Below are positions 1 to 8,222 of a stretch of DNA of 51,518 nucleotides, in pieces (position 1 is the first letter of the stretch; every line of letters begins with the position of its first letter). Under the pieces are notes generated by a model. That model did no database searches, was not told the origin of the DNA, and saw nothing but the letters and a program-made list of their open reading frames with translations. Source of the DNA: an uncultured Puniceicoccaceae bacterium (GTDB taxonomy: Bacteria > Verrucomicrobiota > Verrucomicrobiia > Opitutales > Coraliomargaritaceae); the NCBI GenBank assembly GCA_905479975.1, contig CAJQOS010000054.1:1-51518 (forward strand). The letters are read 5' to 3'. The position numbers and the translations under genes were made by a program.

Positions 1-11
1 GGCAGGGTTCC

Positions 12-170
12 TTTCATTAGGGATTTGGTTCTCCGAATCTGACGCGCACGGGCGGGAATTTGGAGATTTGCTCTGCTCAATGAGGCTTGTCGATTCGCTC
101 GGAACTCCGTTTCTCTCCGTTTGGCGGGATGTCGCTTCGCTCGGAACTCTGGCCTTAATCCCTAATGAAA
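12..170. repeat. Segment bounded by 14-bp perfect inverted repeats
   Basis: The 14-mer tttcattagggatt at 12-25 has a perfect inverted copy at 157-170, bounding about 159 bp. Inside, a 14-bp direct repeat (ttcgctcggaactc) lies at 94-107 and 136-149. The right arm coincides with the point where Toprim homology of the adjacent minus-strand remnant ends. This fits a small MITE-like insertion or a recombination scar. No clear target-site duplication is visible and the left flank is cut by the window edge, so the identity is inferred. Confidence 0.45.
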
Positions 171-478
171 AAAACTTGGTAGGCGATCACGACATCCTCT
201 ACCTTAGATGATGCTATTTTTGCGATGGTGTCATCCTTTAGGCTGTTGGTGCCGTAGACTCCACTGGCATTCTCGATGCCATTCGAGTAGAGTGTCAGTG
301 TGTCGATTACAGATTCGCAGAGGTGAATTTGGTAATATTTCAGTGCCTCGGGATTGAAAATTGTTCGGTGAGGAACTTTTAGATAATGGTGATTGAAATC
401 GCTGTCTGTGATTCTTCGTCCATAGAGTTGCTCGATGTGCCCGAGGTCGTTTCTGATGGGAACCGTAATGCGACCCAT
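155..478 (-). pseudogene. DNA primase/Toprim-domain protein fragment
   Basis: This 107-aa reading frame resembles the middle of a DnaG/CHC2-type primase. Residues 1-25 match the stretch that follows the zinc finger (GRITVPIRNDLGHIEQLYGRR). The Toprim part follows: HLCESVIDTLTLYSNGIENA carries the conserved acidic residue and is followed by VVIAYQ, where families of this type read VVIAYD. The DxD metal-binding motif and everything after it are missing, because homology stops at the inverted-repeat arm at 157-170 and the frame ends VFFIRD. The N-terminal zinc finger is also absent. It is therefore probably a non-functional remnant of a mobile-element or phage-like primase. Assignment rests on motif resemblance only. 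Confidence 0.55.
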
Positions 479-595
479 ATATGCCTCTCGGTTTCAAGCT
501 GACGTGGAGTTAGCAGTGGGGGGAGTGTTGGAAGAATTGCCAAGTGGCATGCTGAGAAGGATGGAGTGAATTGGGGTGTTTCAGATGAGACCGCG

Positions 596-622
596 CCGCG
601 TATAGGACTTCGTCCCACGCGG
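596..622. repeat. REP-like hairpin, family A copy 1
   Basis: A two-part stem: ccgcgt pairs with acgcgg, and inside it ggac pairs with gtcc around a ttc loop. Copies with the same layout lie at 2286-2311 and 2720-2745. It sits 126 bp before the AbiE pair. The rest of 479-747 shows no supportable gene. Confidence 0.5.
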
Positions 623-747
623 TTGGCTGCGGTAGACTTGTTGAAACTCGGATCGTGCCGATGTTTTTGCTAACGGCAATAACGTAAGTGTGTATTTTCG
701 CATTAATAGATGACAGTTACGTGATAAGAGTGTGTTCGTTTTGTTGA

Positions 748-1425
748 ATGGCTGATGCATTTAGTGTTGCAAAATGTATGTTATTATCAACAATGTCCTT
801 CAATATGGAGCATCCTAGAGGGAACCGATCAGAGGCGGAGTGTCTGCTGGAGCTGGCGGAGGGCAGGGAACTGCTGCCGCTTGCGGACATTCGGGAAGTG
901 GGGCTTTCGAGGAGTGTCGTTACACGCCTTGTGCGTGATGGTCGCCTGGAGCGTGTTGGTCGGGGATTGTATCGTCGGCCGGATGCGCCTGTCGGGGAGC
1001 ATCATGATCTGGTGGCTGTGTTTGCTCGTGTGAATCGGGCGGTGCTGGTGCTGCTGAGTGCGCTGCGCTTTCATGAACTTGGCACGCAGCAACCGAGTGC
1101 CGTCTGGATGCAGCTGCCGGCACGTGCGCGTGTGCCTAAGATGGAATGGCCGCCACTGCGGGTGGTGCGCACTCGGGTCGAGGCGCTGTTTACTGAGGGG
1201 GTGGATTGGCACGAGATCGGTGGTATCCAGGTGCCGATTACCAATCCCGCTCGCACAGTGGTGGATTGTTTCAAACATCGCAGTCAGGTGGGTCTAGACG
1301 TTTGTCTCGAAGCACTCCGGGAACTTGTTCGACGGGATCGTAATGCAATGGATTCACTGTATTGGTATGCCACAATCAATCGTGTGCAGCATGTCATGCA
1401 GCCATATCTGGAGGGCGTGGTATGA
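748..1425 (+). CDS. AbiEi-type antitoxin of a type IV toxin-antitoxin pair
   Basis: Probable antitoxin and transcriptional repressor of the AbiE system. Residues 30-80 form the winged-helix region typical of AbiEi (LSRSVVTRLVRDGRLERVGR followed by GLYRRPD). The C-terminal half contains the family segment with ITNPARTVVDCFKHR and GLDVCLEALRE. The family antagonises the partner nucleotidyltransferase without direct binding and represses its own promoter. Three further in-frame Met codons (residues 11, 16, 20) could be the true start, because no convincing Shine-Dalgarno precedes 748. Its stop overlaps the next start in an ATGA arrangement, so translation is coupled. The protein is full length, and hairpin repeats frame the pair. 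Confidence 0.85.
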   Translation: MADAFSVAKCMLLSTMSFNMEHPRGNRSEAECLLELAEGRELLPLADIREVGLSRSVVTRLVRDGRLERVGRGLYRRPDAPVGEHHDLVAVFARVNRAVLVLLSALRFHELGTQQPSAVWMQLPARARVPKMEWPPLRVVRTRVEALFTEGVDWHEIGGIQVPITNPARTVVDCFKHRSQVGLDVCLEALRELVRRDRNAMDSLYWYATINRVQHVMQPYLEGVV

Positions 1426-2276
1426 AGCAGGTCGCGGAATCCGTCCGTGCGCGCCTGCTCAATTTGTCGCGCGAGTCGAATGTTCCGTTCAATGGTTTGT
1501 TGGAGCAATATGCGACGGGACGCTTTCTGTGGCGCTTGAGTCAGAGTCGATATCGAACGCGTTTTTTCCTGAAAGGCGCACAGCTGTTTCGTATCTGGGG
1601 AGCTGCGATGCATCGGCCGACACGCGATGTGGACTTTTTGAGTTATGGTGACTCATCGGAAGAGGGGATCGCAGCAGCCTTTGAGGAGATTTGCCAACTG
1701 CCCTGCAATCCGGAGGATGGGTTGATCTGGGGAAAGGTGTGTGGCGAGCCGATTCGTGGAGATGTGAAATACGGTGGTATTCGAGCTCAGTTGCAGGCGT
1801 CGTTGGCGGGGGTACGAATTCTGCTACAGATTGATGTCGGATTTGGCGATGCGATTACTCCGGGGGCGTTGGAGTCTGAGTGGGCGGGGTTACTGAATTT
1901 TCCTGCGGCGAGTTTGTTGGTATATCCGCCCGAGACTGTGATTGCTGGGAAAATGGAAGCTGCTGTGACACTTGGTATTCGTAATAGTCGAATGAAGGAT
2001 TTCTTCGATATGCATTGGCTGTCTCGTCATCTGTCCTTTGACGCGGAGGTTTTGAAATCGGCGATTGCTGCAACCTTCGAGCGTCGCGGAACCAAAGTGC
2101 CGCAGGGAGTGCCGCTCGCCTTGACGGATGACTTTGCGAACGATCCAAATAAGCAGACGCAATGGAAGGCATTTTTGCGCAAGAGTGATTTGGAGTTTAT
2201 CGAATTTGCTGAAGTGATTGCGGAACTCCGGAAGTTTATCGTGCCGCTGCTGGGGGACGACGAGGGGATATCGTGA
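1422..2276 (+). CDS. AbiEii-family nucleotidyltransferase toxin
   Basis: Probable toxin of the AbiE pair: family members are nucleotidyltransferases (DNA polymerase beta fold) that block growth, in some cases by adding nucleotides to tRNA. The 284-aa protein shows the fold motif KGAQLFRIWG (51-60) followed by TRDVDF, with catalytic aspartates D69 and D71. Further on come AGKMEA (175-180) and SRMKDFFDMHWLS (189-201), which carries the conserved K-D-xx-D of AbiEii. The start at 1422 is chosen because it overlaps the antitoxin stop (ATGA); an upstream in-frame Met at 1362 would overlap abiEi by 60 bp. No disruption is seen, so the pair looks functional. Confidence 0.87.
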   Translation: MKQVAESVRARLLNLSRESNVPFNGLLEQYATGRFLWRLSQSRYRTRFFLKGAQLFRIWGAAMHRPTRDVDFLSYGDSSEEGIAAAFEEICQLPCNPEDGLIWGKVCGEPIRGDVKYGGIRAQLQASLAGVRILLQIDVGFGDAITPGALESEWAGLLNFPAASLLVYPPETVIAGKMEAAVTLGIRNSRMKDFFDMHWLSRHLSFDAEVLKSAIAATFERRGTKVPQGVPLALTDDFANDPNKQTQWKAFLRKSDLEFIEFAEVIAELRKFIVPLLGDDEGIS

Positions 2277-2285
2277 GCCGTCGCG

Positions 2286-2311
2286 TCGCGTAAAACGCTG
2301 CGCGCACGCGA
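2286..2311. repeat. REP-like hairpin, family A copy 2
   Basis: Outer stem tcgcgt/acgcga, inner stem cgc/gcg. Compared with copy 3, the outermost pair has changed from C-G to T-A on both arms, keeping the pairing. It begins 10 bp after the AbiEii stop. Confidence 0.55.
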
Positions 2312-2719
2312 TCTGCTGCGGCTTTGGTGAGTGATGAGCGAATGGGGTAGTGTTGTCCTGCTAATGGATGGGTGCTATGGCTCGGCTGTTTTAACCACGG
2401 AGTTCACGAAGGCACGGAGCTAGTAGGCTGTTTTCATCTCTGCATGTCTCCGTAGTGTTTAATTCTCCGTGTCTTAGTGTCCTCTAGTGTAGCGGGTGGT
2501 TTTAATATGCGTTGGAGTTGTGCTATGGATACGTCGGCAGCTGAAGCAGCCGGTCCTTGGGGGCTTGGTTCGTGTGGCGGGGCAGGAGTGTTTTTGAACA
2601 CCAAAAGACTCGAAATACGCGAAAGTCGGGGATGGTGGCTTATCGGGGTTTTCGTGTCTTTGGCGTGTTTGGGAGTGAAATTTACGGAAGCCCGACGTGG
2701 CCGACTGCGTCGGGAACCG

Positions 2720-2745
2720 CCGCGTAAAACGCTTCGCGCACGCGG
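2720..2745. repeat. REP-like hairpin, family A copy 3
   Basis: Outer stem ccgcgt/acgcgg, inner stem cgc/gcg around a ttc loop. It shares 22 of 23 bases with copy 2 over the core (2722-2744 against 2288-2310). Confidence 0.55.
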
Positions 2746-2780
2746 CAGGCTAATTTTCGCTGATTGGACGCTTATTTTTC

Positions 2781-3710
2781 TTAGACACTGTGTTTGACGA
2801 TCTGGTTGACTACTGCTTCGACCTCTCCCATGAACTTCGTAAACAATTGTGCGTGTCCGATTTTATGGAAAATGGTAGCGCCGTTATGAGTAGCGCCGTC
2901 ATACTGTGGGCCACGAAGGAGCCAATGCCTGCCATTGCCCTGTCTCGGGGAGTGCGGATTGTATGGCGTATTTGATTGTGGATAGCCGGGGTAGTATGCA
3001 CTGCCGCGAAGGGTCACATCCACCTGTAGATAGAGCACGCTTTTATTGCGAACAAGTGGCAAGCCCATGAGCCTGGACACCGCGTCTAGGGCGGTGTCCC
3101 AGTCTTGCATTAACTGTTCTGGGGAGTCGAAGTCGGTGATCCAACTCGTGGGCACCTGCATCATGAACTTGTCGGACTCGAAGTCCGTCCATGGCCCCGG
3201 ATGGTGGCGCTCCGTTTCCTATTCCTGCGCGGTGGTGGAGTCGAAATTTCTGGCCGAAAAGAAGGGGGAGCGAACCGCGTTTTGTATCTCTATATGAATG
3301 AGCCCCGCATCGGCTTCGTGGGGGACTTCAATGTAGATGCTGCCTCCCAGCGGGTTCGGGATCAGCGTTTGAGACCTTTCAATCGGATAGACGAGTGATA
3401 CCCTGTCGAGGCGTTTAACATTGGCTTGTCCTTAAGATCCCATGAATAAGGGCCCAGACGTGTTTTCGTAAGCATCCACAACGGCGAACGCCTGGCGAAT
3501 TAGGAGGGGGGCGGTGCCGATGAACTTCGCATCTTTCTGTATGACTTGCGCCCGTAGATTTATTTCGTCCGCTGGCAGTGGAGCCTCTGCATCAATGTGC
3601 TTCAGCAGGTCGTGCAGCGCCCCCGTCAGTGCTGTTGTCGATGTTGCCTGCACCGCTGGGCAGATCACGAATGCACACAGTAACAGTAAGCCGATCGTTC
3701 GTTTGTTCAT
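2781..3710 (-). pseudogene. Decayed M60-like (enhancin-type) peptidase gene
   Basis: One reading frame can be followed from ATG 3710 to 2781 across two in-frame stops, TAA at 3432-3434 and TAG at 3219-3221. It begins with a signal peptide (MNKRTIGLLLLCAFVICPA), preceded by GGAG. Past the first stop come LGGSIYIEVP and the M60-like region DFESDKFMMQVPTSWITDFD. Then come SAYYPGYPQSNT and IFHKIGH in place of the HExGH zinc motif, so the catalytic Glu is Lys. The TAG falls where relatives usually have Trp (AQE-W-ETERHHPGPW). The frame ends shortly after GEVEAVVN, losing the C-terminal half. The family degrades mucin-type glycoproteins, and this copy looks dead. Confidence 0.7.
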
Positions 3711-3931
3711 TATTCGTATCTCCAACAGAATTTCGTTCATGAGTCGGAGCTTTGACCCCTTTGTACGCAAAAGTAGTGACCGTGGTATCATCCCAATCGG
3801 ACTCCGGATTTTTCATCAAGACGGATAGATCGTTTCCTTCCAGTTGTTTTATCAGGAGATAATTTTAAGGGAATGAGATTCTTACCTCCACTCACCGCAC
3901 TCCGCCCTTCATGCATTGATGAGCCACATCC

Positions 3932-4183
3932 ATGGCTTACTTGTTTAATTGGAAAACGACACGAAAGCCCATGGAGTCACTGCGGTCACTTGGGGCAAAG
4001 CCAATAGAGCGCTTAGCAGAACTCTATCGCCTCGACAAGGATCCGCATGAAATGAAAAACTTGATTCATTCGCCTGAAGCCGCCGCGCAGTTGACGAAGA
4101 TGCAGCAGTTGCTGGAAAACGCGAAAGAGCAATACGGCTACACTCCACCACCTTACCAATACGAGCCGCCGGTCGCGGAGTAA
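3932..4183 (+). pseudogene. Sulfatase C-terminal remnant
   Basis: The 83-aa frame reads like the last part of a sulfatase (arylsulfatase/alkaline phosphatase superfamily). ELYRLDKDPHEMKNLIHSPE matches the very common C-terminal signature ELYDLxxDPxExxNLA, and is followed by AQLTKMQQLLENAKEQYGY. The catalytic domain with the CxPxR formylglycine motif is absent. A possible leftover of the start is the short frame from ATG 3873 (MRFLPPLTAL...), which would imply a large internal deletion plus frameshift, but this is speculative. It lies next to the decayed M60-like gene and a sugar-type regulator, suggesting a lost glycan-degradation locus. Confidence 0.65.
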
Positions 4184-4500
4184 GGCCAGGGCGAAATGTA
4201 GTTCGTAGCTGCGTTGATTGTGTGCAGTGCATGAGGCGTAGCTGCAGCCCAATGCCATTGCATATTAATTTCCCAGTCCGGGAGCTCCCTCCCTTGGTAA
4301 GGGAAGGAGTTAGTGACCGCCAACTTCACATCACTCAGACTTGTGTAAGCCGGAACGCGGGTTAAAAACACCGCGCTACGCTTTACTCCCAAGGATCTAT
4401 AAGGGTTTTTTCTGCCAGGGCCGATCAACATGGAACGTAATGTTAAAGTCTGACGATTTTAGCACATGCCGATTTTTGTCATTGATATGACAGATTCCAT
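4184..4500. other. Intergenic region upstream of the GntR-type regulator
   Basis: No gene is supported. A 25-nt hairpin at 4285-4309 (ctccct-ccctt ggt aaggg-aaggag, one mismatch) could terminate transcription from upstream. The last 25 bases hold the dyad and repeat described separately. Several short minus-strand frames here have no recognisable content. Confidence 0.5.
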
Positions 4501-4510
4501 ATGACAGATT
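4477..4510. promoter_or_regulatory. Candidate autoregulatory operator over the regulator start
   Basis: A perfect dyad TGTCAT-tgat-ATGACA lies at 4477-4492. Its right half belongs to a 12-bp direct repeat, atatgacagatt, at 4485-4496 and 4499-4510. The second copy covers the ATG at 4501, so protein bound here could block both transcription and initiation. The arrangement suggests autoregulation by the GntR-type product; this is inference. Confidence 0.45.
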
Positions 4511-5667
4511 TCTGGTTAATGGATGCTCCGAGACTACTAGGCCACCCGATCGTTCGTTCAAGTCAGATTCTACTAGTCGACCAAATTCACGATATTTTAT
4601 GTGAAGAAATTCACGCTGGCCGCTGGGCAATTGGCGAGAAATTGCCGAGTATGATGACCATGGCGAATCAATGTCAGGTCAGTCGCATGCCGGTTCAGCA
4701 GGCGATCGAGCAGCTTGGGGCCGAGGGCTATGTGCGGCAGGAAAATCGCTCTGGTATATATTTGGAATCGATCACTCCGAAGGGGCAACCGCTTGGGGTG
4801 ATGGGCATCGTATTGCACTCAAATCCCAAGAATGAGCGCGAGTTGGAACATTTGGGATACGAACAGATGCTGGTGCATCGCTTTATGAAGTTTGCGGCAG
4901 ATCGCAATTATCAGACACGTGTGGTGTATGCGGCTGAAGATCAGGATTGGAGCGAACTGAACCGTGTTGGCGCGATATTCGATAAGGACGTCAAGGGAAT
5001 CGTGTCGCTGGTGCCGTTTGCCCGTGGTGATATTGGAGGGCTCGATGAAGATCGTATCCCGCTGGTTTTCTGGTGCGAGCCCGACCACCGCAGTGCGCCT
5101 TGCGTCGCTTCGGACTACGAGATGGCATTTTATCACTTGACCTGTGATTTGATTGAACGGGGGCATCAGCAAATTGCGCCGTTTGCATGGCCGGGCTATA
5201 CCGCAGAATTGAATCGCACGTTTTTTCGCGGATATCGTCGTGCGATAGTGGAAGCTGGCCTGCCGATTCGTGAGGACTTGTATGATCAAACCCTGGAGAT
5301 CGGTAAGCGTGACACGCTCGCGTGTCAGTCATTTATCAAGGAGCAGTCTGACATTACGGCCTATGCGTGTATGTTTCATGAGCGTGGTGATCAAGTGACG
5401 CAGGCACTGACTGCTCTCGGAATGCGGATTCCAGGACAGATCAGCGTTGCATGTGCTAGCCCTGATCAATCGGCCTTGAGTGTCGGTCTGAAAATGAGTG
5501 GTGTCGGCTTCTCGCCAGAGAAGGAAATCGAAATGTGCTTTGATTTGCTACGTCAGCAAAACTTGAGTCGCGAGTGGAGTATTGGCACAGTGCTTCTTTC
5601 GCCGTTCTCAATCAAAGGGGGGACGATTGCTGCGCCGCAGTCGGGCCAAGTGCCGGTCGCGCAGTAG
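4501..5667 (+). CDS. GntR-family regulator with LacI-type ligand-binding domain
   Basis: A 388-aa transcription factor. Residues 22-88 form a GntR winged helix: QILLVDQIHDILCEEI, then GRWAIGEKLPSMMTMANQC, VSRMPVQQAIEQLGAEG and YVRQENRSGIYL. Residues about 95-375 look like a periplasmic-binding-protein/LacI sensor domain (VMGIVLHSN, GIVSLVPF, ALTALGMRIPGQISV), which in this class usually binds a sugar. No Shine-Dalgarno precedes ATG 4501; ATG 4519 (residue 7) is an alternative that would put the repeat operator just upstream. It lies downstream of sulfatase and M60-like remnants, so it may be an orphan regulator of a lost polysaccharide locus. The ligand is unknown. Confidence 0.85.
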   Translation: MTDFWLMDAPRLLGHPIVRSSQILLVDQIHDILCEEIHAGRWAIGEKLPSMMTMANQCQVSRMPVQQAIEQLGAEGYVRQENRSGIYLESITPKGQPLGVMGIVLHSNPKNERELEHLGYEQMLVHRFMKFAADRNYQTRVVYAAEDQDWSELNRVGAIFDKDVKGIVSLVPFARGDIGGLDEDRIPLVFWCEPDHRSAPCVASDYEMAFYHLTCDLIERGHQQIAPFAWPGYTAELNRTFFRGYRRAIVEAGLPIREDLYDQTLEIGKRDTLACQSFIKEQSDITAYACMFHERGDQVTQALTALGMRIPGQISVACASPDQSALSVGLKMSGVGFSPEKEIEMCFDLLRQQNLSREWSIGTVLLSPFSIKGGTIAAPQSGQVPVAQ

Positions 5668-5920
5668 CGACGCAGTCACGCTTGAATCGTTTGACGGCGA
5701 TGTCGCCGCTGGCGGCAAGCTTAACGCATTGTCCATTAAGTGCCCTGTGGGGTTCAAATTTAGGATCTGTTCTTCTTGCCAACGACTTATGGAATTACGC
5801 TTGCGCCCTGATACTCATACTATTGCCTGGTGAACATCTTCACAGCCATCCCATAGAATGACTTTTCTGTTATACAGTAATTTCCCGGGACGATCTTTGC
5901 TGGCACACATGTAGAAGGAT

Positions 5921-7000
5921 ATGCTTCTAGGGGGAGGGCGGTTCGGTGACGTTCTGGGGGCTGTGATTGGACGAGGCATATTTCAATTGGCAAGATCCGG
6001 TTTGTTGCGTTTTTTAAGAGCTACGATGCTTTCCGATTTCACAACCCCGTTCGAGCACTCTGAGTTGGTCGCACTTGCCGAGCGCATGGGGGAGGCTGAG
6101 TTTGCCGCGCGTTTACAGGCGGAGGAGCGGATGCGGGAGTTGCGGGGTGCCGGGCAAGGACGTGGGATGTTTCGCTTTGAGCATATTTGGGATCAATATG
6201 GTTTTATCCGTGGTTGCTTAAAAGTCAGTGGTTTCTGGGGGCGGGCGCATCGTAACTACTTTGATATTCAAGTCGTGCGTAATGAAGTGGTGCTGGATCG
6301 GTTGCCAGCGGCGTTTGATGGATTTACCATTCTGCAACTCACGGATCTGCATGCGGATCTGCACCCTGATTTTTCAGAGGCCGTGCGTCGTGTGATTACG
6401 CCGTTGGAGTATGATGTGATGGCGCTGACGGGGGACTTTCGCACTTGCACCTTTAGTGATCATTCCGGTGCGACTGCGGCGACGATTGAGATGCTCAAGG
6501 AGGTAGATGCACCGCGCTACGCAATTTTAGGCAACCACGATTCGTTGGCAAAGGTGCCAGAAATGGAGGCGGCAGGGATACGGTTTCTGTTGAATGAGCA
6601 TGTGGTGCTACGTCGTGGTGACGATGCGTTGCACCTCGTCGGGATTGACGACCCGAATTATTACAAGAGTCATAACTTTGAGCATGCGCTACAGGGAGTG
6701 CCTGTCGATGTGTGTAAGATATTGCTCTCACACTCGCCGCAAACGTATCGCGAAGCGAATCAGTTAGGCTTTGATTTCCTTATGGCAGGTCACACGCACG
6801 GCGGGCAGATTTGCCTGCCCGGCGGGCGTGTCTTGGTGCATGATCATAGTTCGCCGCGTCACTTGCTCGCAGGCGTGTGGCGCGAGGGGAAGTTGCAGGG
6901 TTACACCAGTCGAGGCACGGGTGCGTCAGGTATTCCGGTTCGGCTGAATTGTATGCCAGAAGTGACGCTGCATGTGCTGCGTTGCGGTGGCTTTCATTAA
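5921..7000 (+). CDS. Calcineurin-like metallophosphoesterase (YkuE-type)
   Basis: A 359-aa protein with a complete metallophosphoesterase motif set: LTDLH (D142, H144), LTGD (D172), GNHD (N205, H206), SHSP (H271) and GHTHGGQ (H291, H293). The HTHGGQICLPGG ending is typical of YkuE-like enzymes, which cleave phosphoester bonds in membrane-associated or nucleotide substrates; the substrate here is unknown. The N-terminal 120 residues are extra to the catalytic fold. They include two short apolar stretches but no clear signal peptide. AAGG lies 5-6 bases before the ATG. The gene stands alone, and a 29-bp dispersed repeat starts four bases after its stop. Confidence 0.87.
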   Translation: MLLGGGRFGDVLGAVIGRGIFQLARSGLLRFLRATMLSDFTTPFEHSELVALAERMGEAEFAARLQAEERMRELRGAGQGRGMFRFEHIWDQYGFIRGCLKVSGFWGRAHRNYFDIQVVRNEVVLDRLPAAFDGFTILQLTDLHADLHPDFSEAVRRVITPLEYDVMALTGDFRTCTFSDHSGATAATIEMLKEVDAPRYAILGNHDSLAKVPEMEAAGIRFLLNEHVVLRRGDDALHLVGIDDPNYYKSHNFEHALQGVPVDVCKILLSHSPQTYREANQLGFDFLMAGHTHGGQICLPGGRVLVHDHSSPRHLLAGVWREGKLQGYTSRGTGASGIPVRLNCMPEVTLHVLRCGGFH

Positions 7001-7003
7001 TGG

Positions 7004-7032
7004 GTAGCGAAGTCCGCGAAGCGGTTTCGATC
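7004..7032. repeat. 29-bp dispersed repeat, family C copy 1
   Basis: The 29 bases from gtagcgaagtccgcg to gtttcgatc are identical to 11863-11891. This copy lies between the converging metallophosphoesterase and BspA-like genes. Confidence 0.6.
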
Positions 7033-7043
7033 TGCAGTGATCG

Positions 7044-8222
7044 TTACGGTTGGACTTCGAAGGCAATGCGCATGAAACCACGGGATTCGACAGGAATTGA
7101 AGCTGTGCGATATCCGTTCACATCGAGTGGGGAGAGTGCGACACCCTCAGTGTCCCATTTGATTAAGTTTTCACTGCGTTTAACCGTGTAGTTGATATTG
7201 CTTCGTCCTGCGTGGAATCTTAGCTCGAAGTTTTGGCTGTCGACGCTGTGCTCTGGTGGTGCGGCGGAGCCTGCATAGCCGATGTCGAGCGCGTATTCGC
7301 CGAGTATGCTATAGCCCGATCGCCCGATCTGTGACGGTTCGGCGTCGTGACGATAGCCGCGAGGGAGCATCCATTCGAGGAGTGGTGTGCGAGAAGTGAG
7401 TGGCAGTTCCTCAGCTGCGATGGTTGAACTCGAATCGTAGTAAGTCCATGCAGGTGTGGTGAAACCTTCCGCGCCTTCGAAATAGTAAGCTGTCAATCCG
7501 TTCATATAAGCGAATGCATTCCGTTCGATCTCGGCTGGCGCATTTCCTTGGAAATAAATCGATGTCAACTGGTCGCAACCGCTGAAGGCAGCGGTCTCAA
7601 TTGTAGTCACACTACTTGGCAAACTGATGGAGCGAAGCTGCGCGCAATCTGAGAACGCAACGAATCCGATCGAAGCGAGGCCCTCAGGCAGAACGATTCG
7701 TTCGAGATGCGCGTTATCCTCGAAGGCGTAATCCTCGATTCTGAGTGTTGTCGAGGGAACCGCATAAGAGTCGCCATTCTTGAGCTGCGGGTAGCAAACT
7801 AGAATCGAATGGTCATCGTCGAATAGCACGCCGTTGCGACTTGAGTAGCGTGGATTGCTTGAGTCGACTTCGATACTTCGAAGTGCATTCGTAAAACGCA
7901 GGGCACCTGGCTCGAAGTTTGTTACGCTAGCAGGAAGCGAAAACGTTTCCAGACTTCTGCACCTCTCGAAGCAGGAGTCGGGGATCGTGGTGACACCAGC
8001 GGGGATCTCGACGCTTAAGAGTTCGATACAAGTGTAGAAGGCACCTTCCCCCAGGGGCATCAAACTGCTAGGAAGTTGGATGCCATCGAGGTAGATGGCC
8101 GTGTTGAAAGCCCAGTCTTGGATATTCGTGACACCTTCCGGAATGATATACTGGCCGTCTCGCGCTCGTGGGAAGCTCACTAGAGTGGTCGCAGATGAGT
8201 CAAAAAGCACTCCATCGATCAC
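7044..8222 (-). CDS. BspA-like leucine-rich-repeat surface protein, 5'-truncated
   Basis: A 392-aa protein made of BspA/LRR_5-type repeats up to about residue 260 (AFYTCIELLSVEIPAGVTTI, AFEDNAHLERIVLPEGL, AFSDCAQLRSISLPSSVTTI), which occur in cell-surface and exported proteins. The last 60-70 residues (NINYTVKRSENLIKWDTEGV) resemble a C-terminal beta-rich module common in Verrucomicrobiota. The start called here is a GTG. Repeat homology continues upstream of it in frame (LQAIELEESNTHFS before VIDGVLF) to about 8260, with no ATG and a stop near 8323, and no signal peptide exists. The gene thus seems to have lost its 5' end and may be inactive. Confidence 0.72.
   Translation of the reverse strand: MIDGVLFDSSATTLVSFPRARDGQYIIPEGVTNIQDWAFNTAIYLDGIQLPSSLMPLGEGAFYTCIELLSVEIPAGVTTIPDSCFERCRSLETFSLPASVTNFEPGALRFTNALRSIEVDSSNPRYSSRNGVLFDDDHSILVCYPQLKNGDSYAVPSTTLRIEDYAFEDNAHLERIVLPEGLASIGFVAFSDCAQLRSISLPSSVTTIETAAFSGCDQLTSIYFQGNAPAEIERNAFAYMNGLTAYYFEGAEGFTTPAWTYYDSSSTIAAEELPLTSRTPLLEWMLPRGYRHDAEPSQIGRSGYSILGEYALDIGYAGSAAPPEHSVDSQNFELRFHAGRSNINYTVKRSENLIKWDTEGVALSPLDVNGYRTASIPVESRGFMRIAFEVQP

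Larger units (their letters stand above)
2277..2780. other. Gene-free stretch with dispersed repeats
   Basis: No gene can be supported here; a 106-aa plus-strand frame (2477-2797) has composition and content of repeat DNA. The stretch holds two family-A hairpins (2286-2311, 2720-2745) and a fold-back repeat at about 2393-2475, with cacggag twice (2396-2402, 2413-2419) and ctccgta/ctccgtg (2448-2454, 2465-2471). Confidence 0.6.

Noticed and set aside
2477-2797. 106-aa plus-strand frame
   Set aside because: It runs through a family-A hairpin and other intergenic repeat DNA, has no recognisable content and overlaps the end of the M60-like remnant.
5740-5775. Possible tRNA T-arm (ggttcaaat)
   Set aside because: The flanking bases do not form the T stem and no acceptor or anticodon stem can be built around it.
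5574-5861. 95-aa frame overlapping the end of the GntR-type gene
   Set aside because: Half lies in the regulator's codons, and the rest shows no protein-like pattern.
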